Source: Sphingobacteriaceae bacterium (GTDB lineage: Bacteria > Bacteroidota > Bacteroidia > Sphingobacteriales > Sphingobacteriaceae). Taken from it: a DNA stretch of 64,000 nt. Positions 25,472 through 34,931 of the stretch are shown here, piece by piece; positions within the stretch are counted from its first letter, which is position 1; each line of letters starts with the position of its first letter. The notes below the pieces were generated by a model. It searched no databases. It saw only the letters and a list, made by a program, of their open reading frames with translations, and was not told the origin of the DNA. Location of the stretch: the NCBI GenBank assembly GCA_014380615.1, contig JACMJM010000020.1, forward strand, positions 1 to 64,000. Direction: 5' to 3'. The translations under genes and the position numbers were made by a program.

Positions 25472-27928
25472 ATGAATTTTAAAAGCTTTTGTTTCTTCTT
25501 TTTTTTAGTATCAGTCTTCGGGAAGTTGTATTCACAAACAACTTCTGCGCCAAAAACGACCATTTTTTTCGAAAAAGTTTACCTACACCTCGATCGGGAG
25601 TACTTCTATTCCGGAGAGGATATTTGGTTTAAAGCCTACTTACTCAATGCTCAGGGAAATCAGCTTATGCCAACCAGCAACAATTTGTATGTGGAACTTA
25701 TAAGCCCTGGTGCCGAAATTATTGATCGAAAAGTTATTCGTTTGAATAAAGGCCTGGGTAGGGGCGATTTCAAGTTAAAAGATTCTCTCGCGGCGGGCTT
25801 ATATAAAGTGCGGGCGTACACGAATTGGATGTTGAACTTTGGCGACAACTTTGTTTTTGAGAAAGTGATTAATGTTAGTTCAGACAATATTTCAAAAGAT
25901 ATTTCTGCAGCTTCAACCACCGCCAAAAAATCTCCGATTTCTAATACACCATCGGCCAGCGAAATAATTAGATTTTTTCCGGAGGGAGGCTCTCTTGTTG
26001 ACGGGGTTGCTTCAGTTGTTGCTTTTAAAGCCGAAAACGCCTCTGGAAAGGGAGTAAAAGCAAGAGGAGGAGTTTTATCAGCCAAGGGGGATACACTGGT
26101 TAAGTTTGAAAGCAATGCGTTGGGGTTTGGAAGCTTCTTAATAAAGCCTGAAGCAGGAACTAATTATCAGATAAAAGGCAAGTACGATAACAAACTTCCT
26201 TTTACCGCCACTCTTCCTGAAATACTTCCTCAAGGATTTTCGCTTCACCTGATGCGGGATACATCAAACATAGTGGCAATTATCAGCACCAATGCTGCAA
26301 CATTAACTGCCTTTAAAGGCCGGGAGCTTGAGTTAAAAGTCAGGCATGGAGGTATAGCGTATTTCACTAAAAAAAATATTCTGGAATCTGCGATAACCCG
26401 CGTTTCTATTCCACTTTCGGGCTTGCCTGCGGGCCTTTCCGCGTTTACTATCAGCGACGATAAGCAGCGGCCTCACAGCGAGCGTTTAATTTATCTTAAT
26501 AAGAACAGTGACGCCGCTAAAATTATAATTACATCGAATAAGGCGGTTTATCGTTCTAAAGAAGTGGTTTCGTTACGGATAAAAGCCCTTAACGCAAATA
26601 ATCTGCCCGCAAAATCAAACTTGTCAGTCGCGGTAGTCGATGCCGGAATAGTTCCTGAAAATAAGAATAGTATTTCTTCATATATTAACCTTGAATCAGA
26701 GTTGCGTGGGGAGATCGAGAATCCAAAACAGTATTTCGATTTAGCCAATCCTAATCGGTTTAAACAACTCGATCTATTACTTATGACACAAGGCTGGAGA
26801 GATTTTGTGTGGAGGAGGCTAAAAGATACAACCATAAAAATTACGCATTTGAATGAAACCGGATTTACCATTTCGGGGCGGGTTAACCAAAAATCGGGTA
26901 ACAAGCCGGTAGCCGGTGCGAATGTTACTTTATTCGCTAACGGCGCAACGGGGCAGAAGTTACTGGGTACAAGTACAGATCAAGAAGGCAGGTTTTATTT
27001 CGATAACATGAATCTTGAAGGGAGCCAGAGCATTAAACTGACTTCTACTGATTCGAAAGCAAAAAGGATAGGCGAGCTTTTTATGGACTCATTATTAGTT
27101 GAGCCGCTTCGTGCAAATCCGGCAGCCACGGCCTATGCAGAGTCTCCGTTACTGGCCCTGTTTCGTAAAGAGGCCGGGTACAGATCGCAGGAAGTAAAAA
27201 AACTTGACCTTTCGGATACCATTCAATTAAAAGAAGTTGCTGTAAGGCGAAGCAACACGGTACACCTATTCGAACAGAGTGTAACTTCCTTTGGATATCC
27301 GGATCAGAGTTTTGTGGTTACCGAAAAAGACGAAAAAGATTATAAAAGCTTACGGCACTACTTGCTTACGAATGTGAACGGTTCTGCCCCCGATCCTAAC
27401 CCAGAAAGAAACGGAGTTGTTTTTTCGTCGCAGGGCAAATCAGTATTGCCGCGATTTGTGGTCGACAGAAGGGAAGATCTGTTTTCCCGGATGGATTATT
27501 ATGAACTACCTATGAAAGACATTCAGAAAATAGTTGTAAGGCACATGGTGGGCTCGGCTTTAGCTTCAAATAATTCAACATCCGATAGAAGTGGGACATC
27601 GGGTTTTAGAGATGTATATCTTGTTTATTTAACTCTAAAACCTTCAGCTTTCGGTAGGAGGGAGCCAAGTTTGATTAATACCTTTGTAAACGGATATTAC
27701 CAGCATAAGATGTTTTATGAGCCGAGGTATCCTGCAGGGATGGTTAGCTTAAAGCAGGATTTACGCACGACTATCCACTGGCAGCCCGTGGTTACAACAA
27801 ACGCTAACGGCGAGGCAACCATAAGATATTATAATGCCGACCCAAAAACAAAGATTCGAGTTGTGGTAGAGGGAATTAATGAATCGGGGGCAGCTGTTTC
27901 CGGTAGCCACACTTATGACGTGAAGTAA
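25472..27928 (+). CDS. Large envelope protein, MG2-like and TonB-plug-like (first of a tandem pair)
   Basis: The product is 818 residues from the ATG at 25472, which begins the signal peptide (MNFKSFCFFFFLVSVFG). Residues 25-130 form an MG2-like domain (VYLHLDREYFYSGEDIWFKA), as in alpha-2-macroglobulin-type proteins. Later come further beta domains, a carboxypeptidase-regulatory-like repeat (GFTISGRVNQKSG, EGRFYFDNMNLEG) and a short plug-like segment (FGYPDQSFVVTEKD, PRFVVDRREDL). No beta barrel follows, so it is not a full TonB receptor. The end repeats the macroglobulin-type GEATIRYYNADPKTKIRV. It is probably a secreted or surface protein that handles peptides or polymers. The second copy follows after 4 bases. 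Confidence 0.82.
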   Translation: MNFKSFCFFFFLVSVFGKLYSQTTSAPKTTIFFEKVYLHLDREYFYSGEDIWFKAYLLNAQGNQLMPTSNNLYVELISPGAEIIDRKVIRLNKGLGRGDFKLKDSLAAGLYKVRAYTNWMLNFGDNFVFEKVINVSSDNISKDISAASTTAKKSPISNTPSASEIIRFFPEGGSLVDGVASVVAFKAENASGKGVKARGGVLSAKGDTLVKFESNALGFGSFLIKPEAGTNYQIKGKYDNKLPFTATLPEILPQGFSLHLMRDTSNIVAIISTNAATLTAFKGRELELKVRHGGIAYFTKKNILESAITRVSIPLSGLPAGLSAFTISDDKQRPHSERLIYLNKNSDAAKIIITSNKAVYRSKEVVSLRIKALNANNLPAKSNLSVAVVDAGIVPENKNSISSYINLESELRGEIENPKQYFDLANPNRFKQLDLLLMTQGWRDFVWRRLKDTTIKITHLNETGFTISGRVNQKSGNKPVAGANVTLFANGATGQKLLGTSTDQEGRFYFDNMNLEGSQSIKLTSTDSKAKRIGELFMDSLLVEPLRANPAATAYAESPLLALFRKEAGYRSQEVKKLDLSDTIQLKEVAVRRSNTVHLFEQSVTSFGYPDQSFVVTEKDEKDYKSLRHYLLTNVNGSAPDPNPERNGVVFSSQGKSVLPRFVVDRREDLFSRMDYYELPMKDIQKIVVRHMVGSALASNNSTSDRSGTSGFRDVYLVYLTLKPSAFGRREPSLINTFVNGYYQHKMFYEPRYPAGMVSLKQDLRTTIHWQPVVTTNANGEATIRYYNADPKTKIRVVVEGINESGAAVSGSHTYDVK

Positions 27929-27932
27929 GGTT

Positions 27933-30359
27933 ATGCAAAGGTTTTATATTTTATTCTTTTTAGGAATTAGTGTTTTCCGCTCGTATGCCCAACAGGAAGC
28001 GGTAAAGCCTATCTATGAAAAGGTATACCTGCATACCGATCGGGAAAGCTATTCGGTGGGAGAAGATATCTGGTTTAAAGCTTACCTGGTAAACGCTAAA
28101 TCCAATCTTTTAACAAGCTTTAGTAATAATTTATTTGTTGAACTGATATCTCCCGAAGGCTCATTAAGCGCACGTAAAATAATCAGGCTGGAAAATGGTG
28201 CGGGACACGCAAACTTTCAGCTTAGCGATACTATCCCCGGAGGAAAATACAAATTACGGGCATACACCAACTGGATGCGTAACTTCGAAAATATGTTCTT
28301 TTTTGAAAAGGAAGTTCATATTTACAATGAGCCTCAAAAAGGCATTTTAAAAACAGACTCTATCCCTCGGCGAGTGGGTTCGCCCTCAATAAAAAATCAT
28401 CAAAATTCAGCTGTAATAACTAATCGTCTTGTTTTTTATCCGGAAGGCGGCTCTCTAATTGAAGGAATCCCCAATATAATAGCCTTTAAGGCAGAGCGGC
28501 CGAATGGTAATGGCCTTGCTATAAAAGCAAGCATCGTATCATCGGCTGGCGATACCATAGATTTCTCCTGCAACCGGTCGGGTTTTGGACGGATTAATCT
28601 TAAACCTGTTGCCGGAATAACCTATACAGCCTATGGTAAATTCGCTGATAATGAAAGTTTTAAAGTCGCGCTCCCTGCAGCGGTTAGCTATGGCATCGGG
28701 TTAAACGTGCGAACAGCAGATACAGTAATAAGAGTAATTTTAAGTGCAAATCAAGCCACTTTCTCAAGAATCAGGGATAAGAAAATACTTTTAGTTTGCC
28801 GTCAGAAAAATGATTCAAAATATGTGCTGAAAAAAGCAATTACAAGCGACTCCCAAATAATAGAAATTCCGAAAAGTAAGTTTTCGGCGGGTATCGTTAC
28901 TATAACTGTCTACGATCCCGAATTTAAACCTCAGGCCGAGCGGTTAGTGTACGTTGATAGAAAACCATATAAATTGGAATTAGTAACCGATAAACCCGGG
29001 TATAAGGCCCGGCAAATAGTCGACTTCGGACTTCGGCTGGCAGATGAGAATAACAATCCGCTTAAAGCAAATCTTTCTCTGGCGGCAGTCGACGCAACCC
29101 TCGTTCCCGACGGAATAGAAGATATTGCCGCATACCTTATGCTCAGATCAGAGGTTAAAGGAAGAATCGATTCAGTTTCAAAATATTTTGATTCGAATAA
29201 CCCTCATCGGTTGCACCAATTAGATCTGCTTTTAATGACTCAGGGCTGGAGAGATTACATCTGGAAAAGTTTACCAAAATCAAAAACGTTTTATCATCCT
29301 GAAAAAGGTTTTACGATTTCTGGAACGGTACGACAGGTTAAAGGCGACGCACCATCGGAAGGAATGAACATAACGCTTTTTGTAAATGCCGCATCGGGCG
29401 AAAAGTTATTTGCGACAACTACCGGGGCGGACGGAAGATTTTATTTTGATGGTATTTATGTCCCGGAAATTAGTTCAATGACAATTAATTCTGTTGATAG
29501 AAGGGGAAAGAAGAGCGGCTGGATAACTTTAGATACGCTACAGGCGGAAAGGATTCCCCTAAAAATTAATCTTCTCGAACCCGACACAGAAGCGGGATCA
29601 AGGTTATCTGAACGTGCCGCAGAACGGTTGTCAATTATAAGAAAGGAAAAATTGAGCGATACGGTACAACTAAAAGATGTTATAATAAAAAGCTCAACCA
29701 GGGTAAATATTAACGGCCAGTTTTTATTGCCTTCGGGCTATCCCGACCAAAGCTTTGCTATTACTCCAGAAGATTATGATTTTCGAAACTTGCGCCACTT
29801 TTTACTCACAAGAGTTAAAAACAGCTTTCCGGATACTTCCATGCAAAACGGTGTATTGTTTCAAACCCCGGGGAGAGTTTCTTACCCACGGTTTATTGTA
29901 GACAGGAAACTGGACGTATTTGATCGCCTGGATTATTATGAACTTGCGATGCAGGATATTGAAAAGGTGGTGGTGAAACAAATGGTGGGATTGCCGGATA
30001 GCCTTATACAAAATTCACGAAAAGATTTTTTTCAGGCCCGGGATGCTTTTCTGATTTATCTTACGCTTAAACCAAGCGCCTACAGTAAGCGCGATTTAAG
30101 CTACCTTAACAAAAGTATTCAGGGTTATGATGCTAATAAGGTATTCTATTCTCCTTCCTATGCTGATGACTCAACTACAACTCAAAGAGATTTGCGCGCA
30201 ACCATACATTGGGCTCCCGCGCTTATAACCGATAAAAATGGTGAGGTTAAACTGAGCTTTTATAACTCCGATGTTAAAGCCAGAGTAAAAATCATTGTTC
30301 AGGGACTTTCCGAGGATGGTATTCCGCTTACGGGAAGTGTATTTTACGATGTTAACTAG
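27933..30359 (+). CDS. Large envelope protein, MG2-like and TonB-plug-like (second of the pair)
   Basis: 808 residues, with the same architecture as the gene before it: signal peptide (MQRFYILFFLGISVFRSYAQ), MG2-like domain (KVYLHTDRESYSVGEDIWFK), regulatory beta repeat (GFTISGTVRQVKG, DGRFYFDGIY), plug-like segment (LPSGYPDQSFAITPED, PRFIVDRKLDV) and the same type of C-terminus (GEVKLSFYNSDVKARVKII). The two proteins align over their full length with many substitutions, so the duplication is old. Their tight spacing suggests that they act together. The 3' end overlaps the glycerate kinase gene on the other strand by 8 bases. Confidence 0.82.
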   Translation: MQRFYILFFLGISVFRSYAQQEAVKPIYEKVYLHTDRESYSVGEDIWFKAYLVNAKSNLLTSFSNNLFVELISPEGSLSARKIIRLENGAGHANFQLSDTIPGGKYKLRAYTNWMRNFENMFFFEKEVHIYNEPQKGILKTDSIPRRVGSPSIKNHQNSAVITNRLVFYPEGGSLIEGIPNIIAFKAERPNGNGLAIKASIVSSAGDTIDFSCNRSGFGRINLKPVAGITYTAYGKFADNESFKVALPAAVSYGIGLNVRTADTVIRVILSANQATFSRIRDKKILLVCRQKNDSKYVLKKAITSDSQIIEIPKSKFSAGIVTITVYDPEFKPQAERLVYVDRKPYKLELVTDKPGYKARQIVDFGLRLADENNNPLKANLSLAAVDATLVPDGIEDIAAYLMLRSEVKGRIDSVSKYFDSNNPHRLHQLDLLLMTQGWRDYIWKSLPKSKTFYHPEKGFTISGTVRQVKGDAPSEGMNITLFVNAASGEKLFATTTGADGRFYFDGIYVPEISSMTINSVDRRGKKSGWITLDTLQAERIPLKINLLEPDTEAGSRLSERAAERLSIIRKEKLSDTVQLKDVIIKSSTRVNINGQFLLPSGYPDQSFAITPEDYDFRNLRHFLLTRVKNSFPDTSMQNGVLFQTPGRVSYPRFIVDRKLDVFDRLDYYELAMQDIEKVVVKQMVGLPDSLIQNSRKDFFQARDAFLIYLTLKPSAYSKRDLSYLNKSIQGYDANKVFYSPSYADDSTTTQRDLRATIHWAPALITDKNGEVKLSFYNSDVKARVKIIVQGLSEDGIPLTGSVFYDVN

Positions 30360-31479
30360 ATTTTAAACCTTTCGCCATTTTATAAACTGCTTTTGATAAT
30401 AATTTACCCGCGTTTTTAAACGCCTCCTCCCGGGTGATCGAACCGTCGTTTATAGAATGTGCGGATGTGACATGGATTTTATTGAGTTGATTTTGGTTAA
30501 CGACAAGCTCACCGCAAAATGCGATCAGCGGTTTTTTGTGCTTATGGCAGAGTTTTCCAATCCCCGCAATCACTTTACCGCTTAAACTTTGTTCATCAAT
30601 TTTGCCTTCTCCGGTAAGAACGATTTCGGCCTGTCGCACCTGTTCTTCCGCATCACTTATTTTTAAAATCAGATCAATCCCGCTTATTAAATCAGCGTTC
30701 AGGAAAACGATACTTCCGGCACCCATACCCCCCGCTGCCCCCGAACCCTCAACGTTGCGGATATCCCGCTTAAAATGTTTTTCTATCACATGGGCAAAGT
30801 GCCGCATTCCCGATTCTAAAAAGTCGATTTCAGTATCAGAAGCTCCTTTTTGCCTGGCATACACCTTCGCCGATCCGTTTGTACCCAGCAATGGGTTCGT
30901 AACATCGCAGGCAATAGTAAATTTGATGTTTTTAAAATCAATCAGCCCCGATTGATCAATCGAATCGATGTTGATTAAATTTCTACCAACCGGACTAAGT
31001 TCATTCCCCCGTTTATCCAAAAAACGATACCCTAAGGCGGCGGCCATCCCCATGCCGCAGTCGTTAGTCGCGCTGCCTCCAATGCCTAATATAATCTCTT
31101 CTATATTTAATCCGATTGCTTCTCTAATTAATTCGCCCGTTCCGAGGGTGGTTGTGAACATGCAATTTTGTTCCTCGGGTTTTAGAAGTAATAATCCCGA
31201 CGCTTTCGCCATTTCTATAAATGCGGTTTTCCCATCTTCCGAAACAAGAAAACAACTCCTGATTGACCTGAATAAAGGATCGGAAACCAGCACCTGATGT
31301 GTTTTTGCGGAAAGATAATGCTGCAATACCTCCGATAGCCCGTCTCCGCCGTCTGCCAGCGGTAATAATTGAATGGAAAAACTTTTTGATGCCTTTAATA
31401 GTCCGTCTCTCATCGCTTCGCAGGCTTCTAAATTGCTTAACGAATGTTTAAATTTATCAGGTGCGATTAAAATATTCAT
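30352..31479 (-). CDS. Glycerate kinase (GlxK/GarK family)
   Basis: The start is placed at the codon for MNILIAPDKFKHSLSNLEAC (base 31479), since the family begins there; a longer frame of 31 residues is not family-like. The 375-residue product has ADGGDGLSEVL, the glycine-rich IILGIGGSATNDCGMGMAAA, and ILTGEGKIDEQSLSGKVIAG-like sequence near the end. It phosphorylates glycerate, feeding glyoxylate or tartronate breakdown into glycolysis. It is divergent from the cobA-like gene, with the two start regions about 100 bases apart. Confidence 0.92.
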   Translation of the reverse strand: MNILIAPDKFKHSLSNLEACEAMRDGLLKASKSFSIQLLPLADGGDGLSEVLQHYLSAKTHQVLVSDPLFRSIRSCFLVSEDGKTAFIEMAKASGLLLLKPEEQNCMFTTTLGTGELIREAIGLNIEEIILGIGGSATNDCGMGMAAALGYRFLDKRGNELSPVGRNLINIDSIDQSGLIDFKNIKFTIACDVTNPLLGTNGSAKVYARQKGASDTEIDFLESGMRHFAHVIEKHFKRDIRNVEGSGAAGGMGAGSIVFLNADLISGIDLILKISDAEEQVRQAEIVLTGEGKIDEQSLSGKVIAGIGKLCHKHKKPLIAFCGELVVNQNQLNKIHVTSAHSINDGSITREEAFKNAGKLLSKAVYKMAKGLKSS

Positions 31480-31585
31480 AGAGGGTAATTCTGGAACTAA
31501 TATTGATATTTTAATGTGATAAATGCTGCGTTCTAACTCAAAAATCAGAAATCTGTTGTATTTTTCGGGCAATTACCAGAATAAA

Positions 31586-32314
31586 ATGCAGGACGATACC
31601 ATAATTCCCGAATTATATGTAGTAGGAGCAGGGCCCGGCGATCCGGAATTGATTACCCTGAAGGCTTACAAAGTTTTGCAGAAATGTAAGGTGTTGTTGT
31701 ATGATAATCTGGCGAATAGTGAATTGTTGAACTATACTTCGGAAGATTGTGAGAAGATTTATGTTGGGAAACATCCTTACGGCGAATACACACCTCAGGA
31801 AACAATCCATGAGATGATTAAAGAAAAGGCCCTGTCGAAAGGCATGGTAGTGCGTTTAAAAGGGGGCGATCCTTTCATTTTTGGCCGAGGCTACGAAGAA
31901 GTGCTTTATGCCAGAGAGCACGGAATTGCTACATACTATATCCCTGGAATTACCAGTATGCAAGCAGCAGGGTTTGATAATATACCTCTTACCCATCGAA
32001 ATATAAGTGAAGGAATTTGGGTGCTCACAGGGACCAAAAAAGATGGAGGATTGTCCTCGGATCTGCGCCTTGCTATGCAAAGTAACGCAACCGTGGTAAT
32101 TTATATGGGCATGAAAAAAATTCAGGAAATTGCTCAAACATATATCGCCGAGGGGATGGGCGAAACTCCTGCGGCCATCATTCAACACGCAACCTTGGCT
32201 AAACAAAAATCCGCCACAGGGAAAGTGAAAGATTTGCCTTTAATGGCCGATAGTGCAAAGCTTACTCACCCCGCGATTATTATTATCGGCGAAGTTGCGG
32301 GAATCTCTATTTGA
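31586..32314 (+). CDS. cobA: Uroporphyrinogen-III C-methyltransferase
   Basis: The start is placed at the ATG at 31586 (MQDDTIIPELYVVGAGPGDP); upstream residues do not fit the family. The 242-residue product has the SUMT signatures VGAGPGDPELITLKA, VVRLKGGDPFIFGRGYEEV, GITSMQAA and IPLTHRN. It adds two methyl groups to uroporphyrinogen III to make precorrin-2, the branch point to sirohaem and cobalamin. No other sirohaem or cobalamin gene is beside it, which suggests a role in sirohaem supply for assimilatory reduction elsewhere in the genome. Confidence 0.93.
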   Translation: MQDDTIIPELYVVGAGPGDPELITLKAYKVLQKCKVLLYDNLANSELLNYTSEDCEKIYVGKHPYGEYTPQETIHEMIKEKALSKGMVVRLKGGDPFIFGRGYEEVLYAREHGIATYYIPGITSMQAAGFDNIPLTHRNISEGIWVLTGTKKDGGLSSDLRLAMQSNATVVIYMGMKKIQEIAQTYIAEGMGETPAAIIQHATLAKQKSATGKVKDLPLMADSAKLTHPAIIIIGEVAGISI

Positions 32315-32602
32315 TTCTAAGTACTAGTGTCGTGTTGTACTAGGTGAGGTGTGATTTTTTACAAACCCTGAAAGAGGGATGGGGTGTAATAATGGTGTTT
32401 TGGCACAATGGTAGCGTCATGCTGAGCCTGTCGAAGCATAGAGCGGGTTAGGCTACCACACGACCCTTCGACGGGCTCAGGGTGACGGCCGCACACGTCA
32501 TAAGGAACCCGTTGAATCATAGTAGATTGCCCACACACTTTCCTTCAACAGAGCCTGTACCGATCTGACAAAGTACTCAGGCTGACAATCGACACTATAT
32601 TT
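32315..32602. repeat. Intergenic repeat, copy B (CCTGTCGAAGCA type)
   Basis: Bases 32361-32393 match 25158-25190. GTCATGCTGAGCCTGTCGAA (from 32416) opposes CTTCGACGGGCTCAGGGTGA (from 32466), forming an imperfect inverted repeat. A second CCTTCAACAGAGCCTGTACC run lies near 32541. No gene is visible. Confidence 0.7.
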
Positions 32603-33628
32603 TTAATTATTTTGGACTATCTGAGTATAGAGCTTTTTCTTCCTCACAAAATACTCCCAAACTACACTGCCCTTAAACAACCCCTTTGTATTGGGCGATG
32701 CTGTTGTTTTAATTCTCTTTTTCTTGTTCTTTAAAAATTCTCTGAAAAATGATATGTGAGCCCTGTTAATTGCCCCGGCGTGTTTAAATCTCCCCTCTAA
32801 AAGAAATTTTAGAAGAGAAATAAAATCTAACCAGAATCTTAAGAATATAATGCCGAAAACTTTTTCTCCCGGAAGATTCTTAAGTAACATAAACAGATTG
32901 TTCCTAAAGTTAAGATAGGTTTTGTATGAGTTTTCTGCATTAAGGGTTCCTCCGCCTACATGATACACTACAGAGTCTGGGCAATACATGATTTTATAGC
33001 CTTTATTTTTCAGTCGCCAGCATAAGTCAATTTCTTCCATGTGTGCAAAAAAATCAGCATCAAATCCACCGATTTCCTGCCAGTAATTTTTTTTTATAAA
33101 TAGGGCCGCGCCGCTTGCCCAAAAAATTTCTTCAGACTCATTATATTGTCCACTATCTATTTCTAAAGTGTCAAAAACCCTTCCCCTGCAAAAAGGATAT
33201 CCGAATTTATCAAGAAATCCTCCTGCTGCACCGGCGTATTCAAATTGATCTTTATTATTCCAGTCTTTTAATTTTGGCTGCGCCGCCGCAATGGAACTGT
33301 CGCTTTCCATCAATTCTATTACGGGCCCGATCCAGGTTTCCGTTACCTCAACATCAGAGTTTAGTAAAATAAAATAGTCGGCCTCGACCTGGGATAAAAT
33401 GGCATTGTAACCCCCGGCAAATCCCATGTTTTCTTTATTGCTGATAAACGTAACGGTTGGAAAATTTTCAGAAATATACTCCTTTGAGCCATCTGTCGAT
33501 GCGTTATCACCAACCACTACTTCAACATTAGGGTAACTGGATTTAAGTACCGAAGGAAGGAATTTTTCGAGGTAGTGTTTACCATTCCAGTTAAGAATTA
33601 CTACTGAAACTTTCGCAGGGCTATGCAT
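32603..33628 (-). CDS. Family 2 glycosyltransferase
   Basis: A 341-residue GT-A fold enzyme. It begins VSVVILNWNGKHYLEKFLPS and shows VVVGDNASTDGSKEYI, the metal-binding region LLNSDVEVTE, and EIDLCWRLKNKGYKIMYCPD with the conserved Trp-Arg pair near residue 205. The C-terminal part has a hydrophobic stretch (GIIFLRFWLDFISLLKFLLE), perhaps a membrane-associated helix. It probably adds a sugar to a surface glycan (rhamnosyltransferase-like). The WbqC-like gene diverges from it, which fits a polysaccharide theme. Confidence 0.9.
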   Translation of the reverse strand: MHSPAKVSVVILNWNGKHYLEKFLPSVLKSSYPNVEVVVGDNASTDGSKEYISENFPTVTFISNKENMGFAGGYNAILSQVEADYFILLNSDVEVTETWIGPVIELMESDSSIAAAQPKLKDWNNKDQFEYAGAAGGFLDKFGYPFCRGRVFDTLEIDSGQYNESEEIFWASGAALFIKKNYWQEIGGFDADFFAHMEEIDLCWRLKNKGYKIMYCPDSVVYHVGGGTLNAENSYKTYLNFRNNLFMLLKNLPGEKVFGIIFLRFWLDFISLLKFLLEGRFKHAGAINRAHISFFREFLKNKKKRIKTTASPNTKGLFKGSVVWEYFVRKKKLYTQIVQNN

Positions 33629-33714
33629 TAATTTAATTAAGAAAGCTGTTTTATCAGTCGGTCAAATTATTTTTTAATAATTTCGGCGAACCTGATACAA
33701 ACATAGTATATAGA

Positions 33715-34320
33715 ATGAATAAAGGCGCATTATTTCCCGTATTTTACCTTCCGCCAATAGAGTATTTTCATCATGTAAAAAACTCACAGGAGGTTATAAT
33801 CGAGCGCTTCGAACATTTTCCAAAACAAACTTATCGCAACCGGGCGTCTGTACATTCTGCGAACGGAAAGCTCGATCTGGTTGTGCCGGTAATGAAAGGC
33901 TCAAAAGCTCATACCCAAATTAAGGATGTAAAAATTAGCTACGACTTTGATTGGCAACGGCTCCACTGGCTAAGCCTTCAAACATCATACAGAAGTTCTG
34001 CTTTTTTTGAATACTATGAAGACGAGTTCGTACCTTTCTATGAGAAGAAAACCGACTTTCTTTTTGATTATAACGAAGCTCTTCTATCACTCTTGCTAAG
34101 GCTGTTAAAGCTCAATATTTCTTTTTCGTTTACAGAAGCTTTTGAGAAGGAGTATTCAGGAATTCCGGATTATCGCAGCAGCATTCATCCTAAATTTCCG
34201 GGCAATTATCAAACACAGCGGTATTTCCAGGTGTTTGAAGACCGAAACGGCTTCATTCCAAACCTAAGTATTGTTGATTTGCTATTTAATCAGGGGCCTA
34301 AAGCGGGCGGGTTTTTGTAA
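33715..34320 (+). CDS. WbqC-like family protein
   Basis: A 201-residue protein with the WbqC pattern: LFPVFYLPPIEYFHHVKNSQ near the start, FPKQTYRNRASVHSANGKLD, then LVVPVMKGSKAHTQIKDVKI and WQRLHWLSLQTSYRSSAFFE. The family is found in O-antigen and glycan loci; an acyl- or formyl-transfer role has been suggested but not shown. It is divergent from the glycosyltransferase, with 86 bases between the starts. Confidence 0.87.
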   Translation: MNKGALFPVFYLPPIEYFHHVKNSQEVIIERFEHFPKQTYRNRASVHSANGKLDLVVPVMKGSKAHTQIKDVKISYDFDWQRLHWLSLQTSYRSSAFFEYYEDEFVPFYEKKTDFLFDYNEALLSLLLRLLKLNISFSFTEAFEKEYSGIPDYRSSIHPKFPGNYQTQRYFQVFEDRNGFIPNLSIVDLLFNQGPKAGGFL

Positions 34321-34405
34321 GTGAGAAAATGCTTTATTTCACGCAAAGCAACCTAAGGGAAGGCGCAAAGATCGCAAAGAAACCGCCCAAAACTGTTTAA
34401 ATATC

Positions 34406-34586
34406 TTTGAGGCCACGAAGTCACAAAGCCACAAAGGTTTCCTAAAGCCTACAAGTAATACGAAATTCCTTCCCTTCTTTGCGTGTTTTTATCTTTGCGT
34501 TCTTTGCGTGAAAAAAAATCGCAAAGAATCTCCTTAACTACTCAATTAAGAATCCGCCTTAACTTTTGCCTTCGAGTCTTTATGGC
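34406..34586. repeat. Long tandem intergenic repeat, copy 1
   Basis: Begins TTTGAGGCCACGAAGTCACA and ends CGAGTCTTTATGGC. It is 181 bases long and is matched by the next copy with about ten substitutions and small indels, one of which removes CCACAAAG. It contains CTTTGCGTTCTTTGCGTGAA, which opposes a TTTCACGCAAAG at about 34337. Confidence 0.85.
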
Positions 34587-34595
34587 ATACTAATA

Positions 34596-34767
34596 TTTGA
34601 GGCCACGAAGTCACAAAGGTTTCCTAAAGCCTACAACTAATACGAAATCCCTTCCCTTCTTTGCGTGTTTTATCTTTGCGTTCTTTGCGTGAAAGTAAAT
34701 CGCAAAGAATCTCCTTAACTACTTAATTAAGAATCCTGCTTAACTTTTGCCTTCGAGTCTTAGTGGC
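34596..34767. repeat. Long tandem intergenic repeat, copy 2
   Basis: Begins TTTGAGGCCACGAAGTCACA and ends CGAGTCTTAGTGGC. It is 172 bases long, nine bases after copy 1. Together the copies fill most of the 611-base gene-free interval 34321-34931. The CCACGAAG/CACAAAG words recur at 63777-63955, so this is one dispersed family. Confidence 0.85.
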
Positions 34768-34895
34768 TATCATAGTTTTTTTCAGCCCTCAAACTTGTCA
34801 ACTACCGAACACCGCAACACCCGGGATCATCCAATTATCTTCTCACCCTCTCAATATTAATTCTTCGTTAAAACACGTTATATGCTTAAAAAACC

Positions 34896-34925
34896 TTGTT
34901 AAGAGGGCTCATTTTCGTACTTTAG
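34896..34925 (+). promoter_or_regulatory. Promoter of mgtE
   Basis: TTG at 34896 and TACTTTAG at 34918 are separated by 19 bases. The element ends 6 bases before the likely ATG, so the transcript may start at or near the start codon (leaderless). Confidence 0.5.
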
Positions 34926-34931
34926 CATGCG

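Noticed and set aside
34406-34767. The long tandem intergenic repeat as a possible CRISPR-like array
   Set aside because: Only two copies of 170-180 bases occur, separated by nine bases, and no cas genes are near.
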